A DNA stretch of 11,987 bases from Nitrospirota bacterium. GTDB lineage: Bacteria; Nitrospinota_A; UBA7883. Where the stretch lies: contig DRJW01000027.1 of assembly GCA_011052055.1 (NCBI GenBank), positions 1 through 11,987 of the forward strand, read 5' to 3'. Position numbers and translations under genes: made by a program. Below the pieces are notes generated by a model. That model saw nothing but the letters and a program-made list of their open reading frames with translations. It did not search any database and was not told where the DNA came from. Of the stretch, positions 1 to 5,979 are shown one piece after another. Position 1 is the stretch's first letter. Each line of letters begins with the position of its first letter.

Positions 1-73
1 CCCATATAAGCATTTTCTAACAAATCGATAAGGCTTGGCTCTGGAGCCCCTTTTATTATATATTGTTTCTTAA

Positions 74-118
74 GCAATTAGGAGTGGCGAAAGCGTTTCC
101 TTGTTTCAAGGAAATTGC
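74..118 (+). promoter_or_regulatory. Hairpin-rich leader of the chemoreceptor gene
   Basis: An 8-bp perfect stem, TTTCCTTG (96-103) with CAAGGAAA (107-114), closes a 3-base loop. It can be enclosed by an outer pairing of GCAAT (74-78) with ATTGC (114-118), and GCGAAAGC near 87-94 may form a small tetraloop hairpin between them. The 3' arm contains AAGGA, which would otherwise serve as a ribosome binding site for TTG codons at 115 or 121. This is one reason for placing the start at the ATG at 151. Whether the structure regulates anything is unknown. Bases 1-73 are AT-rich; a weak GGCT/AGCC hairpin at 37-48 is followed by CCTTTT and may be the tail of an upstream terminator. Confidence 0.4.
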
Positions 119-150
119 AGTTGGAAAATTTAAAAAATAGGAAAATTGAA

Positions 151-2121
151 ATGTTCAAGAACATGTCGCTTACCATTAAAATATTTTCTATCCCGGTGGT
201 CGCGTCTTTAATTATGGCGGCGATTATTCTTATCTCCATCCTTGAAGTGAAAAACACCCAGGTAATAACGGACAGGGTTATCAACTTAAGAGCGCCTACC
301 GCCAGGACTGGCGTCGTGCTGTTAAACGGTGTGAACCATTCACTGGCCGCCCTGCGCGGCTGGATAATTCTTGGCGCTCCGAAGTTCAAAACGGAGCGGC
401 TCAAGGCGTGGAAAAATATTAACCAGGCCCTCGCCAGGATGGACGAGTATTCAAAAAGCTGGACAGTCCCCGCAAACATAGAAAAACTGAACGCGCTGGA
501 GGGTTTGTTTGGCCAATTTGAAAAGTTCCAGAAAGAGATTGAAGATATCGCCAACACCCCGGACAACCTGCCGGCCAACAAAATGCTTTTTACCGAAGCC
601 GCGCCCAAAGCCGCCATCCTAGCTAGAGAAATTACAAACATGATCAATCTTGAAGCTAAACAAGGAGCGACCGCCGAACGCAAAGCGTTGCTTGGGATGA
701 TGGCCGACACAAGAGGCTCACTGGGGCTTTCGCTCGGCGCCATCAGGGCGTATCTTCTTTCGGGAGACGAGAAATTTCATGAGACGTTTGAGGCCCTCTG
801 GGCGAAAAACGAAAAACGTTTCGGCGACCTCTCCAGAAACACTTATCTGTTAACGCCAGCTCAGTTGCAATCGTATAATGCGTTCAAGACCGCAAGGGAC
901 GAGTTCAAAGTCCTGCCTTCTAAAATGTTTGAAATCAGGCAGGGGAAGGATTGGAACCTCGCTAACAGGTGGCTTGGGACAAAAGCGGCTCCTACCGCAG
1001 GGAAAATAACCAAGATGCTCTCCGAAATGGCCAAGAACCAGAAGATGCTGATGGATAAAGACACGAAAGCCGCCCACGAAGCTAACACACAGCTTGTCGT
1101 TATTATGTTTGTGACCAGTTTGGTGGGCATTGTGATATTGATGGTTCTGAGCTTTTTTATCAGCCGGTCGATTACAAAACCTGTCAACACAATCATTAGT
1201 AATCTTGCGGAGGGAGCCACTCAGGTCAATTCCGCCTCGGCTCAGATTTCAGGCTCCAGCCAGTCGCTTGCCGAGGGCGCCACCGAGCAGGCCTCCTCTC
1301 TTGAAGAGACATCCTCTGCTTTAGAGGAGATGGCCTCTCAGACAAAACAGAACGCCGACAACGCAGGCCAGGCCAACTCTCTTTCTTCGAGCGCGAGGGA
1401 GGAAGCCGAAAACGGCGCCAAAGCCATGGAAGAGATGATTGCCGCGATGGACGCCATCAACAAGTCGTCGGAGGAGATATCGAAAATAATAAAGGTAATC
1501 GAAGAGATAGCCTTCCAGACGAACCTTCTGGCGTTGAACGCCGCTGTGGAGGCGGCCAGAGCCGGAGAGCATGGCAAAGGTTTTGCCGTTGTCGCCGAGG
1601 AAGTCCGCAACCTCGCCCAGCGTTCGGCCACGGCGGCCAAGGACACGGCGTCGCTAATCGAGGATGCTGTCAAAAAAGCGTCAGACGGGAGCGCGATCGC
1701 AGACCGGGCAGGCAAGGCGTTGGAAGGTATCGTGAGCGGAATCAAAAAAGTGACCGATCTTGTGGCGGAGATAGCGGCGGCGTCGAACGAGCAGGCGCAG
1801 GGTGTGGATCAGGTTAATACCGCCGTCACGCAGATGGACAAGGTGACCCAGCAAAACGCCGCCAACGCCGAGGAGTCGGCGGCGGCGTCCGAGGAGTTAT
1901 CCGCCCAGGCTAACAGCCTGTCCGATATGGTAGGAGAGCTTGGCGTCCTTATCAAAGGCGCGTCAGGCGCGAATCATACATCAGTATCCAGTGGCCAAAG
2001 CGCGCCGAAAGCGTTGACGCCGCATAAACCGGTTGTGAAAACAGCAAGGGCAGGAAGGGGCGCAAAGGCGCACGAACATGAAGATATCATACCGCTGGAT
2101 GACGACTTTAAAGATTTCTAA
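151..2121 (+). CDS. Methyl-accepting chemotaxis protein with bimodular helical sensor
   Basis: This is a transmembrane chemoreceptor that would signal to CheA/CheW. The 656-aa product (numbered from ATG 151) has TM1 at about residues 9-33, an external helical sensor of about 280 residues, TM2 at about 315-337, a short HAMP-like segment starting at ITKP, and a long cytoplasmic coiled coil. The hairpin tip is the family hallmark, around residues 451-490, with QTNLLALNAAVEAARAGEHG. Glutamate/glutamine-rich helices on both sides (such as SLEETSSALEEM) are likely methylation sites. The sensor holds two similar halves: SLAALRGWIILGAPKF and SLGAIRAYLLSGDEKF, which suggests an HBM-like bimodular bundle. 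The tail ends IPLDDDFKDF with no CheR-binding NWETF-type pentapeptide. ATG 151 is preferred because AGGA sits at 139-142, 8 bases upstream. In-frame TTG codons at 115 and 121 are alternatives. The ligand cannot be told. No che genes lie nearby, so it is an orphan receptor gene with its own terminator. Confidence 0.95.
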   Translation: MFKNMSLTIKIFSIPVVASLIMAAIILISILEVKNTQVITDRVINLRAPTARTGVVLLNGVNHSLAALRGWIILGAPKFKTERLKAWKNINQALARMDEYSKSWTVPANIEKLNALEGLFGQFEKFQKEIEDIANTPDNLPANKMLFTEAAPKAAILAREITNMINLEAKQGATAERKALLGMMADTRGSLGLSLGAIRAYLLSGDEKFHETFEALWAKNEKRFGDLSRNTYLLTPAQLQSYNAFKTARDEFKVLPSKMFEIRQGKDWNLANRWLGTKAAPTAGKITKMLSEMAKNQKMLMDKDTKAAHEANTQLVVIMFVTSLVGIVILMVLSFFISRSITKPVNTIISNLAEGATQVNSASAQISGSSQSLAEGATEQASSLEETSSALEEMASQTKQNADNAGQANSLSSSAREEAENGAKAMEEMIAAMDAINKSSEEISKIIKVIEEIAFQTNLLALNAAVEAARAGEHGKGFAVVAEEVRNLAQRSATAAKDTASLIEDAVKKASDGSAIADRAGKALEGIVSGIKKVTDLVAEIAAASNEQAQGVDQVNTAVTQMDKVTQQNAANAEESAAASEELSAQANSLSDMVGELGVLIKGASGANHTSVSSGQSAPKALTPHKPVVKTARAGRGAKAHEHEDIIPLDDDFKDF

Positions 2122-2190
2122 AGAGAGCTTCTGATAATCGTTTTTTTATAGCGAAAAAGAATTATCGGGGATTTTCTGAATAATATTAAT

Positions 2191-2227
2191 CGCCCGGTCA
2201 TTTAAATTATGGCCGGGCGGTTTTTTT
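2191..2227 (+). terminator. Intrinsic terminator after the chemoreceptor gene
   Basis: CGCCCGGTCA (2191-2200) pairs with TGGCCGGGCG (2210-2219) with one G-T wobble, around a loop of about 9 bases. It is followed by seven T at 2221-2227. This is a textbook rho-independent terminator 70 bp past the receptor stop. The opposite strand has only an AT-rich tract (ATTAATATTATT) after the stem, so it may also stop the convergent mfnB transcript, less efficiently. Confidence 0.88.
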
Positions 2228-2257
2228 ATTCGGAGAGCGAAAGCGCCTTTCTGTTTT

Positions 2258-2282
2258 CCCCGTTACGGCTGTGGCCCAGCCA
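2258..2282 (-). repeat. Dispersed 25-bp GC-rich repeat, copy A (spans the mfnB stop)
   Basis: Read on the minus strand this stretch begins TGGCTGGGCCAC and ends CCGTAACGGGG. It matches 10529-10553 on the plus strand at 23 of 25 positions and 10459-10483 at fewer. The copy encodes the last residues of MfnB (A-G-P-Q-P) and the TAA stop. All three copies lie at or after the 3' end of a gene and, relative to the gene just upstream, in the same orientation. Confidence 0.6.
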
Positions 2283-2967
2283 CCGCTTTTACGAGACGAT
2301 CTTTGAGAAGCGAAACTTTACAAAGATCGACGCCACGCCCGTTACGGTTTCCGCTGATAGTGATAGCAGATCGGAAACCAACAAAGCCGGGCGACGCCAA
2401 AGCCACATCTTCGATATCATCAACATCAAGCGATCCAGCCAGCGCTGTCATAAGTTTTAAATCTCTGGCTGTTGAAATTATTGAAACCAGTTCGCGGGCA
2501 GAAAGAAAATCGAAAAGTTTTTTGCCCGACTTCTCGAAGGTGTCTATCAAAATTCCGTCAGCTGAGGCCTCAACAGCGAAAGATGGAAGCCCCAACGGAG
2601 AAAAAAACTGGTGATACCCGGCGTCGGCGTAGGCGGCGGCGACAACGCGCGCTTTTGGGGGGAGACGTTTTTTTAAAGCTTTAAAAACGTCGACCGCCTC
2701 CTGGCGACTGTTGTCTGCAAGGCCTATTTTGATTATATCGGCGCCGGCGGACGCCATCGACAGCCCCAGCTCGACCGTCCCGCTGTCCAGGTCGCCCAAG
2801 GCCACTGACAGGGGAGCGGAGCCGACAGCTTTTTTAATATCCCGGACGGTTTCAATGTCTGGCGCTCCAAGAGAGCCTTTGGAAGGATCTTTGACATCTA
2901 AAAGATCGGCGTAGCCAACTATTTTAACCGCTTCTTCCACGCAAATGACAGTGGCCAGCAACCGCAT
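2263..2967 (-). CDS. mfnB: MfnB-like (5-formylfuran-3-yl)methyl phosphate synthase (DUF556)
   Basis: This is a TIM-barrel homologue of archaeal MfnB, which condenses two glyceraldehyde-3-phosphate into 4-(hydroxymethyl)-2-furancarboxaldehyde phosphate, the furan precursor of methanofuran. At 234 aa it matches the family length. Family motifs recognised from memory of the Methanocaldococcus protein are: ADLLDVKDPSKGSLGAP (K26 corresponds to the Schiff-base Lys27), GADIIKIGL (K80), a VAAAYADA strand near 109-116, DTFEKSGKKLFDF (142-154), TALAGSL, and a GFRSAI...GNRNGRG phosphate-binding end. Bacterial members are known from methylotrophs that use methylofuran and from some other phyla. The gene starts 20 bp after the fabI stop on the same strand, so they are probably co-transcribed. 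The ATG at 2967 has no strong Shine-Dalgarno, which suggests coupling or low expression. The last five codons and the stop lie in a dispersed repeat. The family call is firm; activity in this organism is inferred. Confidence 0.87.
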   Translation of the reverse strand: MRLLATVICVEEAVKIVGYADLLDVKDPSKGSLGAPDIETVRDIKKAVGSAPLSVALGDLDSGTVELGLSMASAGADIIKIGLADNSRQEAVDVFKALKKRLPPKARVVAAAYADAGYHQFFSPLGLPSFAVEASADGILIDTFEKSGKKLFDFLSARELVSIISTARDLKLMTALAGSLDVDDIEDVALASPGFVGFRSAITISGNRNGRGVDLCKVSLLKDRLVKAVAGPQP

Positions 2968-2987
2968 TACTTCGACTATCTTAAGGA

Positions 2988-3755
2988 TTAGCTGACCGAG
3001 GCATGGAAACCGGCGTCTACGAAAAGAATTTCGCCTGTGGTAGCCGTTGACAGGCCGGATAACAAATATAAGGCGGCGTTTCCCACTTCATCGATGGTGA
3101 CGTTGCGTTTCATTGGCGAGCCTTCCGCTCCACGGCGCATCAGGTCTTTAAAATTAGCCACGCCAGACGACGCGAGAGTTTTTACAGGCCCCGCCGAGAT
3201 GGCGTTTACCCTGATGCCTCTTTCTCCAAGATCCACCGCCAGATAACGCACAGAGGCTTCCAGTCCAGCTTTGGCCACCCCCATAACGTTATAGTTGGGC
3301 ACTGCTTTTTGCGCGCCGTAATAAGTGAGCGTGAGCATCGCCCCTCCGTCCGGCATTATATTCTGGGCTCTGCGGGCCATGGCCGTGAACGAATAGACCG
3401 AAACGTCCATGGTCATCAGGAAATTTTCCCGCGACGTTTGGTAGTAAGGGCCTTTTAGCTCTCCTTTATCCGAAAAAGCTACTCCGTGCACAAGAAAATC
3501 CATCTGTCCGAATTCGTTTTTATAAGCCTCGAAAACACGATCCATCGCCCCATCGTCCGTCACATCCATCTCATGGACAAAACAAGAGCCCAACAACTCG
3601 GCCAATGGCTTCACTCTTTTTTCAAACTGCTGGCTGGCGTATGTGAAGGCGAGGTCGGCGCCTTCACGGTGAAGCGCCTGTGATATCCCCCACGCAAGGC
3701 TCCTCTCGTTGGCTATGCCCACCACAAGGCCTTTTTTCCCTTTCATTAACTCCAT
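2988..3755 (-). CDS. fabI: Enoyl-[acyl-carrier-protein] reductase FabI
   Basis: This is the NADH-dependent enoyl-ACP reductase, the last reduction step of each round of type II fatty-acid elongation, acting in the cytosol. The 255-aa length is typical. The N-terminal dinucleotide-binding segment GLVVGIANERSLAWGIS (9-25) has the SDR variant found in FabI. Catalytic Y155 and K162 form the FabI Y-x6-K pair, with the second conserved tyrosine at Y145. NAISAGPVKTLASSG (184-198) is the substrate-loop region and FVDAGFH is the conserved C-terminal end. Position 93 (the E. coli Gly93 inhibitor-contact position) is Ala in VAFSDK, common outside enterics. The start is well set: AGGAG lies 8 bases before ATG 3755, favouring it over the Met three codons later. 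The gene is first in a probable operon with mfnB. It is unrelated in function to the flanking chemoreceptor. Confidence 0.96.
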   Translation of the reverse strand: MELMKGKKGLVVGIANERSLAWGISQALHREGADLAFTYASQQFEKRVKPLAELLGSCFVHEMDVTDDGAMDRVFEAYKNEFGQMDFLVHGVAFSDKGELKGPYYQTSRENFLMTMDVSVYSFTAMARRAQNIMPDGGAMLTLTYYGAQKAVPNYNVMGVAKAGLEASVRYLAVDLGERGIRVNAISAGPVKTLASSGVANFKDLMRRGAEGSPMKRNVTIDEVGNAALYLLSGLSTATTGEILFVDAGFHASVS

Positions 3756-3891
3756 ATAGCGATCTCCTGAATCTTCTTAACAAAAAAGCCGGGATGTCGT
3801 AGCTTGCTAAATTTCGTATGCGGGCTAGTACAAGCAGAGCTTTTGCTTTATCTGGTATATGATGAGCGCATAGCTCACGAGCGCGCGGCTC

Positions 3892-3912
3892 AAAAAAAGC
3901 TTGATAAAGCTT
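3892..3912 (-). terminator. Weak terminator-like hairpin upstream of fabI
   Basis: On the minus strand AAGCTT (3912-3907), loop TATC, AAGCTT (3902-3897) is followed by five more T (3896-3892). The stem is short and AT-rich, so it is a weak candidate. If real it would act on minus-strand transcripts entering from the YwiC-like gene, or in the fabI leader. It could also be chance. Confidence 0.25.
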
Positions 3913-4065
3913 GCTTTGACCATAAGGCCCAACCGCTCTATAACCGCGACAACGTTTTGCCCCGCTCTTTGCAATCTACCTTTTTAAGCCAGCCAGATAA
4001 GAGGAGATTCTATTTAGTTTAGACCAAAAAAACAAGGGTAAAGGCGTTAACTGTGGACAATTCGA

Positions 4066-4121
4066 TTGATAAGGCCGCTGTGCGCGGCTAAAATTGTAAA
4101 AACTTGAATCAACCTTATCAA
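4066..4121 (+). promoter_or_regulatory. Inverted repeat and nested hairpin ahead of the small RHH-like gene
   Basis: TTGATAAGG (4066-4074) is perfectly complementary to CCTTATCAA (4113-4121). Inside lies a second hairpin, GCCGC (4074-4078) / GCGGC (4084-4088) with loop TGTGC. The 3' arm ends two bases before the AGGAG ribosome binding site (4124-4128) of the next gene. It may be a pair of operator half-sites for a DNA-binding protein or an RNA structure modulating translation. Both are inference. Confidence 0.4.
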
Positions 4122-4133
4122 GCAGGAGCGGTT

Positions 4134-4322
4134 ATGGCCGACCCAGGCGCAAACAGGAAAAAAGTTAATTTATCCATAGACCTTCCAGACGATATCAGCG
4201 CGATTATAGAACACGAGGCGATCGTCCGGGCCAAGCAACCGGGAGAAATTCTTCAGGAAATCGTCCAGAAAATGTTTGACGACAACAGCAAGGAAATTTC
4301 CGACGCGCTGAAAGGCGGCTAA
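4134..4322 (+). CDS. Small ribbon-helix-helix-like protein, function unknown
   Basis: The product is a 62-aa acidic/basic mixed protein. The layout resembles MetJ/Arc/CopG ribbon-helix-helix folds: a short strand with alternating residues (KKVNLSIDL, 9-17), a first helix starting at PDDISAIIEHEA, a turn at AKQPGE, and a second helix EILQEIVQKMFDD. I infer a dimeric DNA-binding regulator or an antitoxin-like protein, but no toxin gene adjoins it. ATG 4134 is chosen because AGGAG lies 5 bases upstream. The in-frame TTG at 4104 lacks a binding site and would run through the inverted repeat. The gene stands alone and converges on the YwiC-like gene, with 72 bases between their stops and no clear terminator. 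The perfect inverted repeat in its leader is a plausible autoregulatory site. Confidence 0.65.
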   Translation: MADPGANRKKVNLSIDLPDDISAIIEHEAIVRAKQPGEILQEIVQKMFDDNSKEISDALKGG

Positions 4323-4394
4323 AAGTAAGCGCTTAGTACAACGTGGGATTTATAAACCTGTTTTTTGGAAAATTACTTGATAATTTAGTTAACC

Positions 4395-5219
4395 TTAAAA
4401 CCTGATTCTAAAAACAACCACCATAATCAGGGCAAAGGCTATCCCCAGCCGCATTTCGGAGAAACCGGCCTTCATCGGGTCGTTATTTTGTTTTAGCGAT
4501 AGCGTATCCGCCAGGTTTTTAGCGGTAGCCAGTAAAAAAGGGATACAAGCCGTCCAGGGAATCAGGCCTTTAGATATGGTGATAACTACCGCTACCAGCA
4601 AAAGCGCGGCCAGGTGAATTAAAAACTGCGGTAAATAACGGCGGACTTTGGCGCGAACGGAACCAAATTTTGCTTTTCTTCTTATCGAATCTACAATTTG
4701 GCGCGCCATCATCGCCCGGTCCACAAGCCAGATAACCATTAAGATATAGAGAAAGAGAGCCTCGGCGGTTAGCCCGTTTTGTTGAACGTAAGAAGCCGCA
4801 GGAGACGCAAGAGCGAGGCCGGCTATCCACACGGTCTCTAATGACAGGGACTTTTGTGATTTGGTTATGTTCCACCGCAGATACGATATGGTCAAAGCAG
4901 AGGCGGGGATAACAAACCAGAAAAGCCCCCCGCGCTCGTAGTGAAACAAAAGAGTAAAAAAGCATCCAGCCGATATCAGAAGGTAGACAATCAGCCACAG
5001 AAGATTCCTGCCCTTATTGGCGCCGGTCGAAGGGATCAACAGGCGCCGCAACGGAGTAAAAGCCATAAAGCCCGCAAATGAGGCGATAGTCAAAAGAGCG
5101 AACTCCGGCCAGAGAACAGAGCCTTCCGGCTTTACAGCAAAAGAGCCGGTGAACAACGAGACACCCAGCGCCAGCCAGGCGCCATGCTCTTTTGGAGTAA
5201 CCGGCCTGCCTATACCCAT
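4395..5219 (-). CDS. YwiC-like polytopic membrane protein
   Basis: The product is an integral inner-membrane protein of unknown function. The 274-aa sequence opens with the family signature PKEHGAW, close to the N-terminus as in the YwiC-like family, followed by about eight or nine hydrophobic spans distributed over the whole length (for instance LLWLIVYLLISAGCFFTLLF and FLIHLAALLLVAVVITI). Basic loops such as PLRRLL and RRKAKFGSVRAKVRR suggest cytoplasmic faces. No signal peptide, enzyme motif or transporter signature is recognised. ATG 5219 fits best: GGGAG in the upstream AAAGGGAGAGG is about 8 bases from it, while an in-frame GTG at 5225 sits too close. It is divergent from kdsC with about 90 bases between starts, so control regions may overlap. 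The family assignment is by the PKEHGAW motif and topology. Confidence 0.75.
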   Translation of the reverse strand: MGIGRPVTPKEHGAWLALGVSLFTGSFAVKPEGSVLWPEFALLTIASFAGFMAFTPLRRLLIPSTGANKGRNLLWLIVYLLISAGCFFTLLFHYERGGLFWFVIPASALTISYLRWNITKSQKSLSLETVWIAGLALASPAASYVQQNGLTAEALFLYILMVIWLVDRAMMARQIVDSIRRKAKFGSVRAKVRRYLPQFLIHLAALLLVAVVITISKGLIPWTACIPFLLATAKNLADTLSLKQNNDPMKAGFSEMRLGIAFALIMVVVFRIRF

Positions 5220-5310
5220 CGCCACCTCTCCCTTTACACATTTTTCTTTAAACGGGTTATACTTTTTCTGGTAACTTTTAACTGTTTATTATAAGTATCC
5301 TGTATAACAT
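5220..5310. promoter_or_regulatory. Divergent promoter region between the YwiC-like gene and kdsC
   Basis: This AT-rich stretch must carry promoters for both genes. On the plus strand TATAAG (5290-5295) is a possible -10 giving a very short kdsC leader, but no good -35 is seen. kdsC also lacks a Shine-Dalgarno before its ATG. On the minus strand TATAAC near 5260 is a possible -10 for the YwiC-like gene, also without a clear -35. Confidence 0.3.
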
Positions 5311-5817
5311 ATGCCGAAACTTACAGCCGAAAAACTGCGTGAAAAAATGGCCGGCATAGACTTGATTGCGATGGACGTGGACGGAGTGCTCACCGACGGG
5401 CGTATTACTATCTCCTCAGATGGAAGCGAATCGAAAAACTTTAACGTAAGAGATGGGCACGGGCTTGCGGTGGCCAGATTCAAGGGGTATAAGCTGGCCT
5501 GGATCTCCGGCAGAGTTTCCGAGGCGACGATTTTGCGCGCCAGGGAACTGGGAATAGAGCATGTCTTTCAGGGGCATCGCAAAAAAGATGAAATATTAAA
5601 AGAACTGGCTGAAAAACTCGGTGTCGCTCTGGAGCAAGTCCTTTTTATTGGTGACGACGTTGTGGACATTCCAGCCATGAAAGCCGCTGGCGTCGGGGTG
5701 GCGGTGGCCGACGCGCATCCGAAGGCGCTGGCGCAGGCCGATTGGGTTACCTTATCAGCCGGAGGAGAGGGAGCGGTCAGGGAGATAATTGATCTCATAG
5801 TCGAAACCAGATCATGA
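5311..5817 (+). CDS. kdsC: 3-deoxy-D-manno-octulosonate 8-phosphate phosphatase
   Basis: This enzyme hydrolyses Kdo-8-phosphate to Kdo in the cytosol, the step before CMP-activation for lipid A-linked inner core of LPS. The 168-aa length is typical of the cap-less C0 HAD subfamily. HAD motifs are complete: motif I DVDGVLTDG (nucleophile D22, acid D24), motif II ISGR (S66), motif III lysine in HRKKDE (K91/K92), and motif IV GDDVVD (D115, D116, D119). RDGHG and FQG are KdsC signature pieces. No ribosome binding site is visible before the ATG, and the leader may be very short. No other kds gene is in the window, so it is not in a Kdo operon here. A related sugar-phosphate HAD phosphatase is possible but less likely. 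Confidence 0.92.
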   Translation: MPKLTAEKLREKMAGIDLIAMDVDGVLTDGRITISSDGSESKNFNVRDGHGLAVARFKGYKLAWISGRVSEATILRARELGIEHVFQGHRKKDEILKELAEKLGVALEQVLFIGDDVVDIPAMKAAGVGVAVADAHPKALAQADWVTLSAGGEGAVREIIDLIVETRS

Positions 5818-5979
5818 TGTAGCTACACGCTCCAGGCCCCTTTTGCGCGTAGACCGCGTATCCCGGATATATTAAACAAGTCTTGGAAAAATTAATTCTT
5901 GTGTTATTTCGTACAATATGTATCATTGCATTATAGATGATTCGAAATTTTCGAAAAATTAAGACCATTTTTTGTAAAA
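5818..5979 (+). promoter_or_regulatory. Leader/promoter region of the signalling operon, with palindromes
   Basis: Right after the kdsC stop lies the perfect palindrome TGTAGCTACA (5818-5827). A tentative promoter is TTGTGT (5899-5904) with TATCAT (5921-5926) at a 16-bp spacing. The imperfect-centre palindrome TTCGAAA-T-TTTCGAA occupies 5941-5955, downstream of that promoter and 24 bases ahead of ATG 5980. This is the position of a repressor site or 5'-UTR hairpin. No good sigma-54 (-24/-12) element was found. All sites are by eye. Confidence 0.35.

Larger units (their letters stand above)
3756..4133. other. Gene-poor region between fabI and the small RHH-like gene
   Basis: I see no convincing gene in these 378 bases. 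A 72-codon frame at 3804-4022 (plus, TTG start, no ribosome binding site, no family resemblance) is not supported. The region should hold the fabI promoter (minus strand) and the promoter of the small plus-strand gene at 4134, but no clear -35/-10 pair stands out for either. It contains two AAGCTT palindromes next to an A-run (3892-3912) and an inverted repeat just before the small gene, listed separately. Confidence 0.5.

Noticed and set aside
78..743. Long minus-strand open frame (221 codons) opposite the chemoreceptor
   Set aside because: It lies wholly antisense to the well-supported receptor gene, shows no family motif and begins without a ribosome binding site.
1572..1588. Sigma-54-like GG-N10-GC element (TGGCAAAGGTTTTGCC)
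   Set aside because: It lies inside the conserved HGKGFAVV codons of the chemoreceptor with no downstream gene start, so chance is the best explanation.
3804..4022. Plus-strand 72-codon frame between fabI and the small gene
   Set aside because: It has a TTG start without a ribosome binding site and no recognisable domain.
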